The notes: generated from the letters alone by a model not told the origin. 64,000 bases of DNA from Allorhodopirellula heiligendammensis (GCF_007860105.1 NZ_SJPU01000001.1:558001-622000), one strand, 5' to 3'. Positions 44,397 to 54,107 are shown, counted from the first letter of the stretch. Numbers and translations are program-made.

Positions 44397-45428
44397 ATGA
44401 GCCACGCAGCGTTTTCTCGTCGCCACTGGTTGGCCGCATCGAGCGGCTTGCTCGCCGCCGCCGCACTCCGTTCGCCCAACGCCTGCGCGCAGGTAGTCGC
44501 TGGCCCCGCCGAACCGGCAGCCGAGCCGGACGGTGGCGACTCGTCAGCGCCGACCTACGGCGAAGCAAAGTCCTTCGACTGGCAGTTCGGAATGAAGCTC
44601 AGCACGCCGGTTACATTTACCGCCGGGCTGGGCACCTTTCCCATTCCGATGGACTGGCCCGAACAAACCGTCACGCTGGCCAGTCGGGACGTGTCGGGGC
44701 CAGTCACTCAGTTGCAGACGCGAGATCTGCAGGGTGGTGCGCGGCAAGCTGTTGTGGGAATCGCCCGCATGACGGCCCATCAATCGCTCGACGTGCTGCT
44801 GAATGTGCGGATTGATAAACGAAACATTATTGCACCGACGCAAACCGATTCCCTGGTAATCCCCAAACGCGTCCCGCGTGAAATGCGTGCGTACCTGGGG
44901 AATAGTCCGATGATTGATGCCACTCATGGCAAGATTCGATTGCTCTCACGAGAACTCGCCGCCGAGGCGGTAGATGATACGTCCGCATGGCAAACGGTTC
45001 GACGTATCTACGATCGCGTACGCGAGCAAGTCACCTACACTGAGGGACCGATTCGTAACGCGTCGGACGCACTTCAAGATGGCAAGGGTGATTGCGAAGA
45101 CATGACGAGCTTGTTCGTGGCTCTGTGCCGAAACGCCAATATTCCCGCGAGAATGGTCTGGATCCCAGGGCACTGCTACCCTGAGTTTTATCTGGAGGAA
45201 CAGGCCGGCGGGGAAGCCTCGGGGCACTGGTATCCTTGCCAAGCTGCGGGGACTGAGCAGTTTGGCGAGATGCAGGAGGATCGTCCGATTCTGCAGAAAG
45301 GTGATCGCTTCAAAATTCCCGAGCAGCGACAAATCGTTCGCTACGTGAGCGAGTATTTCCGCTGCGACCGGTCCGGCCAAGCGTCTCCGAGTGTGAAATT
45401 TGTCAGCGAGATGCAGCACTCCGATTGA
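44397..45428 (+). CDS. Exported transglutaminase-like protein
   Basis: The 343-residue protein starts with a twin-arginine-like leader (FSRRHWLAASSGLLAAAAL). The transglutaminase core shows the catalytic Cys in GKGDCEDMTSLFVALCR and the His in WIPGHCYPEFYL. The third triad residue, usually Asp in a WxPxD segment, seems to be replaced in WYPCQAAG, so activity is uncertain. Such exported proteins may be peptidases or amidases. The ATG at 44397 is preferred because it starts the Tat leader directly; frame extension upstream has no signal. It is divergent from the ABC genes. Confidence 0.82.
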   Translation: MSHAAFSRRHWLAASSGLLAAAALRSPNACAQVVAGPAEPAAEPDGGDSSAPTYGEAKSFDWQFGMKLSTPVTFTAGLGTFPIPMDWPEQTVTLASRDVSGPVTQLQTRDLQGGARQAVVGIARMTAHQSLDVLLNVRIDKRNIIAPTQTDSLVIPKRVPREMRAYLGNSPMIDATHGKIRLLSRELAAEAVDDTSAWQTVRRIYDRVREQVTYTEGPIRNASDALQDGKGDCEDMTSLFVALCRNANIPARMVWIPGHCYPEFYLEEQAGGEASGHWYPCQAAGTEQFGEMQEDRPILQKGDRFKIPEQRQIVRYVSEYFRCDRSGQASPSVKFVSEMQHSD

Positions 45429-45622
45429 GTCGATTAGCTCCCGTTTCGACGCCCGCGGGCCGTCAACCAGGCATCCTAGCCGGCCGCTCTGATGGAAATC
45501 GGTGAACTGATCTTGCATTTCAGCATGCCGAATCGCTATCGCTGAACACAAGCATCCCCGTAGCGGCGGGTGCTGTTGTCGCTTTGGCACCATTTCCTTC
45601 TCATCACAACGGAAGCCGCACG

Positions 45623-47686
45623 ATGCGTCGGTCCCCGCTGTTCAGTTTTCCTAATTCTCGCCACTATTCGCAGACCCGCAGTGCTTGTCGCTGGATGCTG
45701 ATGGTCGCAGCTGCGCTGCCGATGAGTCCAGGATTGGCCCAGTCTACTGGTTCGCAATCCGGTGGTTCCGCTGAAAACTCGACGGTGTCCGACCCCTATC
45801 TCGTGTTTGTCGCAGATGCGTCAGCTCACCTTCGTTGTGGTCCCGGGGGTGATTATTACCGCACCGATCCGTTGCGGCATGGTCAGGAACTCGAAGTGTA
45901 TGTCGAGTACGCCGATGGTTGGTTGGGCGTACGCCCCACCTCCGACAGCTTTTGCTGGATTCCCGCTGATGCGGTGAGCCTCATCGACACAAATAAAAAC
46001 AAGACTTCAGGACAGCAGGCTGACGCGATTGATGCGGAGGTCATCGAGGACAAAACCAAAGCCTGGATTGGCACGAACCTCGGGCGTGCCCGCCGCTCGC
46101 TGTGGCAAGTCCAGCTCGGTGAAGGTGAAACCGTCACGATCTTGGGCCGCAGTGAGCGTGATGGTCCCGATGGGCCTCAGGCCTGGTATCGCATTGTGCC
46201 GCCGTCGGGCGAGTTTCGGTGGATTCACCGTGATCAGGTTGTCACGACAGCGGAAGAACTGATTGCGGGTTTGAAACCCTCGTCTGTCGAAGTTGCGACA
46301 TCGGAGAAATCGATTGAGTTCTTGCCAGCGGGCCCGAATTCGGTCGCTGGCAAGACATCTGAGACGGAGCGACTCAAAGAAATTGCCAGTATTCGTCGGC
46401 TCGAAGAGATCGAGAAACACATTGATGAACGTCAGCGAAGTCGATTCGATCGCGTGCGGCAAGATGAGTCCGGCAGCGAGTTAGTTGAGGCGGGGAACGC
46501 GCCGCATGGAGATCCGCACAATCATCACCTGCGCAGTTTTTCTCAGCGTGTGACTGACGGTTTGGCAACCCTGATCAACGGGCAATCACCTGGCTTGAGC
46601 GAGTTGGAACCTCTCACTGGGCGCTCTAGCCGTCGCTCGGCGGAATTGATCCCGATCGAAAATCGCGTCGCCGCATTGGAGCCAGGGCCCCCCACGGAAG
46701 CTCCCATCGCCGCGTCATTGGAAACTCCACCGGCGTCTTCCCTGGCGAGTGCAGCACCTGCCATCGGAGCCACCCCCACGCAAGTCGCTGCGGTGGGATC
46801 GGGACTTGCCAGCCCTGGAGAGGGCAACCCAGTTGCGGACGCCAAGACAGTCGCTGCGACGGCGCACCCCGAGTTTCGCTCAAGCGAATCGCAAGTCGCG
46901 ATCATGTCTTCGCCTCGACTTGTCGCCAGTTCAGAGACTTCGGCATGGGCGCCGCCAGCCTTCGCAGGACAGAACCTGCAGCCAGCCAAATTGCGAACCA
47001 TCACTTCGGCACAGCTCGAAGGCGTTCAGCAGTCCGTTGCGACCTCAACTCCTGAATCATTACCGATGATCATGTCGTCACTGATGGCCAGAGGCGCGTC
47101 GGCACCCGAGATCCGAATTGTCGCGGATGCTGCGCAGCGATTTTCAATGAACGAGCTCGCACAGCGAGCTCGAGACTACGAGGCGCTCGCCCGACGCCGA
47201 GATGGGGATACACTCGTCGCGACAACCACGATGTCAAACTCGCATGCATTTGCTGCGGCACCCACAATCCCAACGCCCATGCCCACCCCGTCGCCAACGT
47301 TCGTCGCTGACAGTTCCTTTGTCGCACGTGCCAATGTTGCACAGATATCCGGGGGACCATCGCCAATCATGCCGACATCCCATACCGGCGATCCAGCGAA
47401 CTCCAGTCCTCGCGTCGCGCCGTCGGCCAGCATGCCTAACGCCGCTCCGCCAGCGGCCGAGCAAACGGGCGTCCTCGTTGAAGTTTACTCGGCGGACCCG
47501 AGTCGCCCACCTTATGCGATCACCGACCGAGGTGGGCGTACGCTAGCGTATGTGACGCCTGCCCCCGGCGTTGAAATCCGTAATCACCTCGGCAGCGAAG
47601 TTCGTGTTCGAGGCGAGACGGGGTATCTCCAAGGTCTTGATACTCCCCATCTGCTCGCTACCCAAGCCGAACGGTTGCTTCGCTAG
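45623..47686 (+). CDS. Secreted SH3-domain protein with a low-complexity middle region
   Basis: The 687-residue protein has a signal peptide (CRWMLMVAAALPMSPGLAQ). A bacterial SH3 domain follows (YLVFVADASAHLRCGPGGDYY to DSFCWIPADAVSL). A second SH3-like unit ends FRWIHRDQV, and a third lies at the C terminus (VEIRNHLGSEVRVRGETGYLQG). The 350 residues between the second and third unit are Ala/Pro/Ser-rich and probably disordered. SH3 domains of this kind bind cell-wall or surface ligands. The function is unknown. It lies 195 bases downstream of the transglutaminase gene on the same strand. Confidence 0.78.
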   Translation: MRRSPLFSFPNSRHYSQTRSACRWMLMVAAALPMSPGLAQSTGSQSGGSAENSTVSDPYLVFVADASAHLRCGPGGDYYRTDPLRHGQELEVYVEYADGWLGVRPTSDSFCWIPADAVSLIDTNKNKTSGQQADAIDAEVIEDKTKAWIGTNLGRARRSLWQVQLGEGETVTILGRSERDGPDGPQAWYRIVPPSGEFRWIHRDQVVTTAEELIAGLKPSSVEVATSEKSIEFLPAGPNSVAGKTSETERLKEIASIRRLEEIEKHIDERQRSRFDRVRQDESGSELVEAGNAPHGDPHNHHLRSFSQRVTDGLATLINGQSPGLSELEPLTGRSSRRSAELIPIENRVAALEPGPPTEAPIAASLETPPASSLASAAPAIGATPTQVAAVGSGLASPGEGNPVADAKTVAATAHPEFRSSESQVAIMSSPRLVASSETSAWAPPAFAGQNLQPAKLRTITSAQLEGVQQSVATSTPESLPMIMSSLMARGASAPEIRIVADAAQRFSMNELAQRARDYEALARRRDGDTLVATTTMSNSHAFAAAPTIPTPMPTPSPTFVADSSFVARANVAQISGGPSPIMPTSHTGDPANSSPRVAPSASMPNAAPPAAEQTGVLVEVYSADPSRPPYAITDRGGRTLAYVTPAPGVEIRNHLGSEVRVRGETGYLQGLDTPHLLATQAERLLR

Positions 47687-47864
47687 GTAATTGGCTGGTC
47701 CCGCCAAGATGCTGCGATCGAGTGAAAGAACACGGTGTTCATCATTGAGATGGAGAGTGTGAGGTCTGCGATGATATTGTCGCGACCTCTGTACCGCTGT
47801 TGAACTGACGGGACAACCGCTATCATCAATTGCTCCGAATTCTCTCACTTGAAGATTGATTCTC

Positions 47865-48281
47865 ATGGCAGTTGAAATCACAGCGGTTTACCAGGGGCAG
47901 CTTCGTTGTCAGGCTACCCATGGTCCTAGCGGTCAGCAGTTCTCCACAGACGCGCCGACCGACAATGGTGGTCGTGGCGAAGCCTTTTCACCAAGCGACT
48001 TGGTCGCGACGGCGTTGGGGACTTGTGTGATGACCATCATGGGAATCGTCGCTGCACGTCACGAGGTGGATTTGACGGGCACACAGGTGCATGTCACCAA
48101 GGAAATGGTGCAGTCGCCGATACGGCGAATCGGAAGCTTGAAGACGATCGTCACATTCCCCGCGACCCTCGACTTGGATGAGGCGATGCGTGATCGATTG
48201 ACATCGGCGGCCCGGCAATGTCCTGTCCATCAGAGCTTGCATCCCGACATTGATGCTCCGATCGAATTCGAAATTGCTTGA
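47865..48281 (+). CDS. OsmC/Ohr-family protein
   Basis: The 138-residue protein has the two conserved cysteines of the OsmC family in LGTCVMTIMGIVA and RQCPVHQSL, plus the substrate-pocket motif EAFSPSDLVA. Family members detoxify organic hydroperoxides with these cysteines. Length is typical (about 140). An ATG at 47865 is preferred over a start three codons earlier. Confidence 0.9.
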   Translation: MAVEITAVYQGQLRCQATHGPSGQQFSTDAPTDNGGRGEAFSPSDLVATALGTCVMTIMGIVAARHEVDLTGTQVHVTKEMVQSPIRRIGSLKTIVTFPATLDLDEAMRDRLTSAARQCPVHQSLHPDIDAPIEFEIA

Positions 48282-48430
48282 TCGGCTGATCTGTCCAAGC
48301 GATTTCACAAGAAATTCCCCGTCTCTAGGCTGGTTAGCCGGAGGCCTGCCGATCATACTGAACGGTCGTTTCGTGCGCGCTCTGCAGCTCTGTTTCTCAC
48401 GTATTACCCACCATCCCTAAGTTTCGCCCC

Positions 48431-49888
48431 ATGAAATCGTCCGACATCGTGATTACCGGCGTTGGCATGGTGTCGTCAATTGGTGTGGGCCGGGAAGCGT
48501 TTACTCAGTCCTTATTGGGTGGTGTCAGCGGAGTGCGGCGGTACGACGAACAGGCATGCTCCGCGAGCGAGGATATCGTTCTCCAGTATCGCTGCGAGGA
48601 TGGTGAGCCCGTTCTTGTCCAAGAAACCGCAGTCGTAGCGGGCTTGGTCGATTTCGATGCTAAGCAGTTCGTTACGCCACGCAAAGCGCTGAAAGTAATG
48701 TCGCGGGAGATTCAGACTGCCTACGCGGCGTCGCAGTTGGCTGTGCTCGATGCCGGACTGCAGCCTTACTTGCCAGCGCAAGCGGCGGCGGTCGAGCAGC
48801 GCATCAAACATTCTCAATCAGAGCCTGCTGAACAGCGACCGGGCTATACCGAGCACGGCAAAATTTACAGTGACCGGATCGGAACGGTCTTTGGCAGCGA
48901 ATTATTATACGGTCCGCCTCTGGAGTTGAGCGAAGCGTATGCGGACAGTGTCAATGCCGAGGGTGAGTTTGACGCGAGCGAATTTGGCAATTCCGCGATG
49001 CGGCATATCACGCCGCTGTGGCTGTTGAAATATTTGCCGAACATGCCTGCGTGTCATTACAGCATCGTGCTCAACGCTCACGGCCCCAACAATTCCATCA
49101 CTGTCGGTGACGCATCTGGAGCGGCAGCATTGATTGAAGCATGTGGGTATTTGCACCGCGAGATCGCCGATTTCTTAATTGTTAGCGCCAGTGGTACTCG
49201 GCTCAATGCAACGCGTGCCTCATTTACTGAGGACCAGCCTTTGGCCACGGTGGTTGATCCCATTTCGCGGACTAGCCGACCGCACGCGATTGACGCCGAT
49301 GGGCTCGTGCGCGGCGAAGGTGCTGGCGGTTTGGTGCTAGAGCGAGCCGACACCGCTGCGGCGCGAGGCGCCAAGCCGATCGCTCGGGTCATCGGGTTCG
49401 CCTCTCGTTTTATTGGATCGCCAGCATTTATGTCCGGTGATCGAACATCTGACATTCGACCCGACGCCGGCCGTGGGTCTACCCACGCCATCATCGCCGC
49501 CATCCGCGGAGCATTGGACGCCGCAGAAATGCAAGCCGAAGACATCGGTGCGGTTGTCGGCCACGCTGCGGGCGACCCCGTGCTGGATGCTTGCGAGCGA
49601 GCAGCATTGGAAGATGTTGTCCCCGATGCTGCAGTCGTCTTGCCCGCCTCGCTGCTGGGGCATACCGGAGCCGCCAGCGGTATGATGGGCTTGTTGGCAG
49701 CATGTGTGATGCTCCAAACGGGAAAAATCCCGCCGGTGCCGCACGCGGAAGCCTGCGTCGCTGACGGCTCATCCAATTCGCATCCACTCAACGTGAGCGA
49801 TCAAATTCGAGATCTGGTTAAGCGGGTCGTGTTGGTGATCTCGCACACCTCGCCCGGCCACGCGACAGCCGTCATTCTGGCAGGCTAG
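48431..49888 (+). CDS. Beta-ketoacyl-ACP synthase-like protein with Asp in place of the catalytic Cys
   Basis: The 485-residue protein has the thiolase/KAS fold: VITGVGMVSSIGVGREAF at the N terminus and GLVRGEGAGGLVLERAD in the middle. In active KAS the nucleophile motif is TACxSG; here the aligned segment is TVGDASGAA, with D227 at the Cys. Both His positions seem kept (VGHAAGDP and LLGHTGAASG). It may work as a chain-length-factor-like partner or as a decarboxylase, as other Cys-less KS proteins do. It is convergent with the fatty-acid cluster at 49.9-55.6 kb, whose FabF could be its partner. Confidence 0.78.
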   Translation: MKSSDIVITGVGMVSSIGVGREAFTQSLLGGVSGVRRYDEQACSASEDIVLQYRCEDGEPVLVQETAVVAGLVDFDAKQFVTPRKALKVMSREIQTAYAASQLAVLDAGLQPYLPAQAAAVEQRIKHSQSEPAEQRPGYTEHGKIYSDRIGTVFGSELLYGPPLELSEAYADSVNAEGEFDASEFGNSAMRHITPLWLLKYLPNMPACHYSIVLNAHGPNNSITVGDASGAAALIEACGYLHREIADFLIVSASGTRLNATRASFTEDQPLATVVDPISRTSRPHAIDADGLVRGEGAGGLVLERADTAAARGAKPIARVIGFASRFIGSPAFMSGDRTSDIRPDAGRGSTHAIIAAIRGALDAAEMQAEDIGAVVGHAAGDPVLDACERAALEDVVPDAAVVLPASLLGHTGAASGMMGLLAACVMLQTGKIPPVPHAEACVADGSSNSHPLNVSDQIRDLVKRVVLVISHTSPGHATAVILAG

Positions 49889-49957
49889 TGATCTTCAGCG
49901 TCAGCCGACTGCTGCTCGATTTGGCATGGTGCGGGTTTTGCAGTCTGACGACGGCAG

Positions 49958-51106
49958 TTACATCTGGTTGGCAATCGGTTTCGAATACAGTCGATAGGTT
50001 TTGTCGAGCGTCGACCCTGACGCATCGAGGATCGACCTCATTGCGGCGTTGGTTTTTAAAATCCACGACATCTCGCAGTGCGTCGCGCCGCGATTGAGGC
50101 TCGCCGTGCGGCATCGATCGATCATCGAGAATGCGATCGCGGCGCCGGTGCGAGTGTTTTGGTACTTCTTGGAGATACCCATCAGTGGCACCCGCACTGA
50201 ATGACATGGCGTGCATCGGATGCGGTAGAGCATCCGCAGCCAGCCGAACGGGAAAAGCTTGCCATTGAGATCGGCGATCACTTCGTTCAGATTGGGAATG
50301 ACAACAATAAAACCAACGACCTCGCCGGCTACCTCCGCCAGCACCACGGCATCTGTCGAGAACAGTCGTCGGATCAGTGTTGCGAGATCATCAACTTCAC
50401 CCTGCGTCATCGGGATATGCCCCCAATTGTCTGCCCATGAGTCATTGAACATCGTCAGCAGTAGGGCAAGTTCGGATTCGAGATTCCGTCTGTCGACGTT
50501 GCGGAGGCGAATGTCGGTGTTGCGAGCGGCCAACTTCAGAACTTTGGCAATCCGCTCTGGGTACGGCTGAGTGATGTCTAGATGATATGCATAAACATCC
50601 ATCACTTGGTGCAAACCGGCGTCCTCAAACAACCTTTGATAGTAGCGCGGATTGTGTGTCATGAACACGTAGGGCGGGCGATGATACCCATCGACAAGCA
50701 ATCCAGCCTCGTCGTGGATCGAAAAATTGAACGGGCCGACCATTCGGTTCATTCCGCCCTCCGCGAGCCACTGGGCGGCTGCATCAAATAATGCCTCGGC
50801 AGTCTCCGCAGAATCGTTGCTTTCAAAAAAACCAAAATGCCCTTCACCCGCTTCGTGGTGCTGCTGTGCGAGCTGACAGATTTGAGCTGAGATCCGTCCG
50901 ACCACCAGGCCGTCGCTCTCTGCCAGAAACAAGGCCGCACTGGCATGCTGGAAGTAAGGGTTCTGTTTCGGGTCTAGTCGCGTGCGAACCTCGGCGAGCA
51001 GTGGCGGCACCCAATGTGGATCTTCACCGTAGATGGACCACGGGAGCTGCAGAAAGTCATGCAGGTCTCGGCGGGTTTCGACGCGACGAGTCGTCAGATG
51101 CGGCAT
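49958..51106 (-). CDS. GNAT-type N-acyltransferase-like protein
   Basis: The 382-residue protein resembles a widespread bacterial GNAT-like family: LPWSIYGEDPHWVPPLLAEV at the N terminus, FFESNDSAETAEALFDAA and MNRMVGPFNFSIHDEAGLLVDG in the middle, and a second GNAT-like half with VVLAEVAGEVVGFIVVIPNL. There is no signal peptide. It probably transfers an acyl group to an amine or alcohol; the substrate is unknown. It lies downstream of the fabF gene on the same strand after a 240-base gap, so it may belong to the lipid-synthesis cluster. A possible acyl-ACP donor is suggested only by this position. Confidence 0.72.
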   Translation of the reverse strand: MPHLTTRRVETRRDLHDFLQLPWSIYGEDPHWVPPLLAEVRTRLDPKQNPYFQHASAALFLAESDGLVVGRISAQICQLAQQHHEAGEGHFGFFESNDSAETAEALFDAAAQWLAEGGMNRMVGPFNFSIHDEAGLLVDGYHRPPYVFMTHNPRYYQRLFEDAGLHQVMDVYAYHLDITQPYPERIAKVLKLAARNTDIRLRNVDRRNLESELALLLTMFNDSWADNWGHIPMTQGEVDDLATLIRRLFSTDAVVLAEVAGEVVGFIVVIPNLNEVIADLNGKLFPFGWLRMLYRIRCTPCHSVRVPLMGISKKYQNTRTGAAIAFSMIDRCRTASLNRGATHCEMSWILKTNAAMRSILDASGSTLDKTYRLYSKPIANQM

Positions 51107-51348
51107 ACGTCAACAAGCCTCGGCAGCAACCATCAACTCACAGCTGCCAAGGCGGGTGAACCGAAAAAGTTTCAAAGGGTAAAATGATCCTGTACCTGGT
51201 CGGCAAGCCACTGTATCTTGCCAACCTGGATCACGCGCGATGGGTGAAGTTGTTCGCCTCGCCGTCGCTTCGAGTAAGTGAGTCAAAAGCCGCTGAAGAT
51301 ACTCAGCATGTGGAATGCATGCCGATCGTCAACCTGCAGAACCGTATG

Positions 51349-52638
51349 CTAGCCGTTGAAGCGGCTGAGGCACAGCGTCACGTTCTGGCCGCCAAAACCA
51401 AAACTATTGTTGAGCGAGTAATTCAGCTCCGCTTCACGCGCTTGATTAGGAACGTAGTCCAGGTCGCAGTCTGGATCCGGGTTCTCGTAGTTGATTGTCG
51501 GAGGCAGAACACCGTCACGCATCGCCATTAGGCACACGATCATTTCTGTCACGCCGGCGGCGGCGATCAGGTGCCCCATCATGCTCTTCGTGCTGCTGAC
51601 GGGAGTAGTCGCAGCGAGCTCACCAAATACTTCGTGACAGGCCTTTGATTCAACGCGGTCGTTGACTTTGGTGCTGGTGCCGTGTGCGTTAACATAATCA
51701 ATGTCAGCGGGGGTCAACCCTGCATCCGCGATCGCCATCCGCATGGCCGCGATACCACCATGGCCGTCCGGTGGAATATCGGTAATGCGGTACGCATCTG
51801 CGGTGGTGCCGTACCCGGCAACTTCGCCATAAATCGTCGCACCCCGCTTCTTGGCCGCTTCCAGTTCTTCCAGAATCACCATGGCGGCGCCCTCACCGAG
51901 GACGAAGCCATTACGCCCGGCGTCGAAGGGGCGGCTGGCCTTGGTGGGCTCATCGTTACTCTCTGACAGTGCTGTCAGCAGATTGAATCCCGTCACACCG
52001 AATGGGTGGATCATGCTGTGCGTGCCACCTGCCAACATCACATCGGCCTCACCGCGACGAATGATTTCGGTCGCCTCACCAACAGCCTGGCTACTGGCTG
52101 CACAAGCGGTCAAGCAATTAAAATTGGGGCCTTGGGCATTAAAACGTGTGGCGAGGTGAGCGGCCGGCATATTGGGCTCTTGCTCAAGTTCTTTGGCGGG
52201 ATCGAGCAGGTCAATGCCAGCGGCGATGAACCGTTTGACATCGTAGGTGCCTGTCGAAAGCGCGGCGACCATCATGCGGCTGAACGTGCCGAAATCTTGG
52301 TTGCCCTCACCGCTGCCCAGGTACACACCCATCCTGGTAGGATCGGTGACCGAATCGAGGACGCCACTGTCGGCGACCGCTTGGGAGGCCGCGGCGATCG
52401 CGAACTGAGTGTGTCGACCCCGACGGACGTGCTTGTCGCCGTCTGGAACGGTTTTGGTTATGTCCCAGTTCTTGATTTCCGCGCTGATTCGCGTGGGGAA
52501 TCCGGTCGCATCAAATAACGTCGTGGGCGCGACGCCACTGCGACTTTCTTTCAGACCAGACCAGACCGTTGTGACATCCCAACCCATGGGGTTGATCATT
52601 CCGATCCCAGTAACGACGACTCGGCGACGCGGCGACAT
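51349..52638 (-). CDS. fabF: Beta-ketoacyl-ACP synthase II (FabF type)
   Basis: The 429-residue enzyme has the full KAS triad: C179 in CLTACAASSQ, H319 in YVNAHGTSTK and H356 in MMGHLIAAAG. It condenses malonyl-ACP with an acyl chain. The length matches FabF (about 413) with small extensions. It follows the FabZ-like gene by six bases and lies in a cluster with FabZ, an ACP and an aminotransferase, so it probably serves a dedicated fatty-acid or polyketide-like product rather than housekeeping synthesis. Confidence 0.94.
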   Translation of the reverse strand: MSPRRRVVVTGIGMINPMGWDVTTVWSGLKESRSGVAPTTLFDATGFPTRISAEIKNWDITKTVPDGDKHVRRGRHTQFAIAAASQAVADSGVLDSVTDPTRMGVYLGSGEGNQDFGTFSRMMVAALSTGTYDVKRFIAAGIDLLDPAKELEQEPNMPAAHLATRFNAQGPNFNCLTACAASSQAVGEATEIIRRGEADVMLAGGTHSMIHPFGVTGFNLLTALSESNDEPTKASRPFDAGRNGFVLGEGAAMVILEELEAAKKRGATIYGEVAGYGTTADAYRITDIPPDGHGGIAAMRMAIADAGLTPADIDYVNAHGTSTKVNDRVESKACHEVFGELAATTPVSSTKSMMGHLIAAAGVTEMIVCLMAMRDGVLPPTINYENPDPDCDLDYVPNQAREAELNYSLNNSFGFGGQNVTLCLSRFNG

Positions 52639-52644
52639 GGACGC

Positions 52645-53151
52645 TCAAAGATTCTTGTAGTAAGGAACAGGATTGCCATCGGCGGTGACTGCAACGTGAA
52701 AGAAATTCATCAGTCGCAGCATCGTCCGCAGGTCTCCCGGGTTGAATAGCGGACCATCCACAAGATGCCCCTCTTCTAAAAATGCGAACATCAAGTCCGC
52801 TTCGGCTTGCAATTCGCCATTGCAATGGCTTGTGCCGCTGACGACGGCACCCAGTGTCTGGGTACGGCCTAACGTTACATGGTAGTCTAGTTTGTCGCCG
52901 GGCTTCGCAGGCGCGTAGTACTTGACCTTGCCGACCTTCGCCAACACGACACGTTTGGTGAATCCGAAATGCTCGTGAACGAGAATCCCGCCCACCTGTG
53001 CCAAGCCTTCAATGATCAATGTCGGGGGCAGCACGGGGTACCCAATGCTGTAGCCATCGAGTACCTCCTCATCGAGCGCAACATTCTTGATGCCACGCGC
53101 ATGAGAACCACTGACAAATTCCGTGAACCGATCTACCCAAAACCAACGCAT
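52645..53151 (-). CDS. FabZ-like hot-dog protein lacking the catalytic His
   Basis: The 168-residue protein has the hot-dog fold of FabA/FabZ: DGYSIGYPVLPPTLIIEGLAQVGG. The catalytic Glu is kept (E48) but the His of the GHFP motif is Tyr (Y34, in GYSI), so dehydration by the usual mechanism is unlikely. It may bind an acyl-ACP, help the true FabZ next door, or use different chemistry. The start (MRWFWVDRF) lies two bases after the ACP stop codon. It is immediately upstream of fabF. Confidence 0.8.
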   Translation of the reverse strand: MRWFWVDRFTEFVSGSHARGIKNVALDEEVLDGYSIGYPVLPPTLIIEGLAQVGGILVHEHFGFTKRVVLAKVGKVKYYAPAKPGDKLDYHVTLGRTQTLGAVVSGTSHCNGELQAEADLMFAFLEEGHLVDGPLFNPGDLRTMLRLMNFFHVAVTADGNPVPYYKNL

Positions 53152-53153
53152 GA

Positions 53154-53543
53154 TTACGCATTGACCTTGCTGTTGACGTAGCTGCACAGGTCACCGACGG
53201 TGAGCAGATTGCCGAAGTCTTGAACCCGTGGGTTTTGCTCGAACTTGGACAGGTCTGCCCAGGGCATGCGGGACTTCAACTCGGTCATGCCTTCCGGAGT
53301 CACCACACCATCTTGAACGTATTGACTGTTGGTCAAAATGTCCTCGGGTGAGAGCTCTTCGCGAGGGATCTGGATATTGAAAGACTTTTCAAGTTTGAAA
53401 ACGATATCGAGAAAGTCAATCGATTCTGCACCGAGGTCACCGACGAGGGTCGCGTCGCGAGTGGTTTCGTCTTCGTCTACACCGAGGGCGTCGACCAAGG
53501 CGGCCTGAACCTTCTCAAAAATTTCGTCTTGATCAAGCGACAT
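53154..53543 (-). CDS. Acyl carrier protein, unusually long
   Basis: The 129-residue protein has the phosphopantetheine attachment motif GAESIDFLDIVFKLEKSF with S41 as the modified serine (canonical DSL is ESI here). A normal ACP has about 78 residues; this one carries extra segments (about residues 66-105, including LTNSQYVQDGVVTPEGM) between helices II/III and the end. It carries the growing acyl chain for the neighbouring FabF and FabZ proteins. A dedicated, not housekeeping, ACP is likely given its size and context. Confidence 0.9.
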   Translation of the reverse strand: MSLDQDEIFEKVQAALVDALGVDEDETTRDATLVGDLGAESIDFLDIVFKLEKSFNIQIPREELSPEDILTNSQYVQDGVVTPEGMTELKSRMPWADLSKFEQNPRVQDFGNLLTVGDLCSYVNSKVNA

Positions 53544-53582
53544 CGTGTATTCCTATTTTGGGATGAACTGTAAGAGGTAGAA

Positions 53583-54107
53583 TTAGGGGGTCGTCGTCGG
53601 TGCTGCGTTCTCGCCTGGCTGCTTCAGGGCAGCGACACAAGGACAATCACCATAGAGTTGAAAAAACTGCTCGTCTGCAAGCCGTTTGAGCTCGCTGTCG
53701 GTATCAAGATGATCGGGGTCGCCACTAGAGCAGCTTTCCAAAATCAGTCGCGCCGCTACCGTGATGCGGTCGCCTTTTCGAGCCACCGCTTTCACGGTCG
53801 TCGTCGCTCCGTCAACCTTGAAAATCTCCGCTTCCACTGTGAGCGTTTCACCTGGTGAAAGGAAGTCGCCAAATTTGACGTTCCGCACCTCTCGTAGCAA
53901 GACCAAGGCTTCGTCAAAACCGGGCGTCGTGCGAATCAACCACACCGATGCCTGATGAAGTGCCTCGAGCATCATGACTCCCGGCATGACCGGAAAACGA
54001 GGAAAGTGATCCCCCAGATACTCTTCGTCGGCGTCCAATGTGCGTTCGCCGACCAGCCGATGGCCGGGTTCGAGCAGGGAGATGCGATCAAGCTGACTGT
54101 ATTTCAT
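53583..54107 (-). CDS. fabZ: 3-hydroxyacyl-ACP dehydratase (FabZ type)
   Basis: The 174-residue protein has the full active-site motif GDHFPRFPVMPGVMMLEALHQA with H34 and E48. It removes water from 3-hydroxyacyl-ACP. The C-terminal 40 residues after ARLILESC are Pro/Asp-rich and probably disordered. It lies 39 bases upstream of the ACP gene in the same direction. Its partner FabZ-like protein, in the same cluster, shares the length and the Glu position but lacks the His. Confidence 0.92.
   Translation of the reverse strand: MKYSQLDRISLLEPGHRLVGERTLDADEEYLGDHFPRFPVMPGVMMLEALHQASVWLIRTTPGFDEALVLLREVRNVKFGDFLSPGETLTVEAEIFKVDGATTTVKAVARKGDRITVAARLILESCSSGDPDHLDTDSELKRLADEQFFQLYGDCPCVAALKQPGENAAPTTTP

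Noticed and set aside
51184-51531. 115-codon plus-strand frame overlapping fabF
   Set aside because: Mostly the complement of fabF, with no family features.
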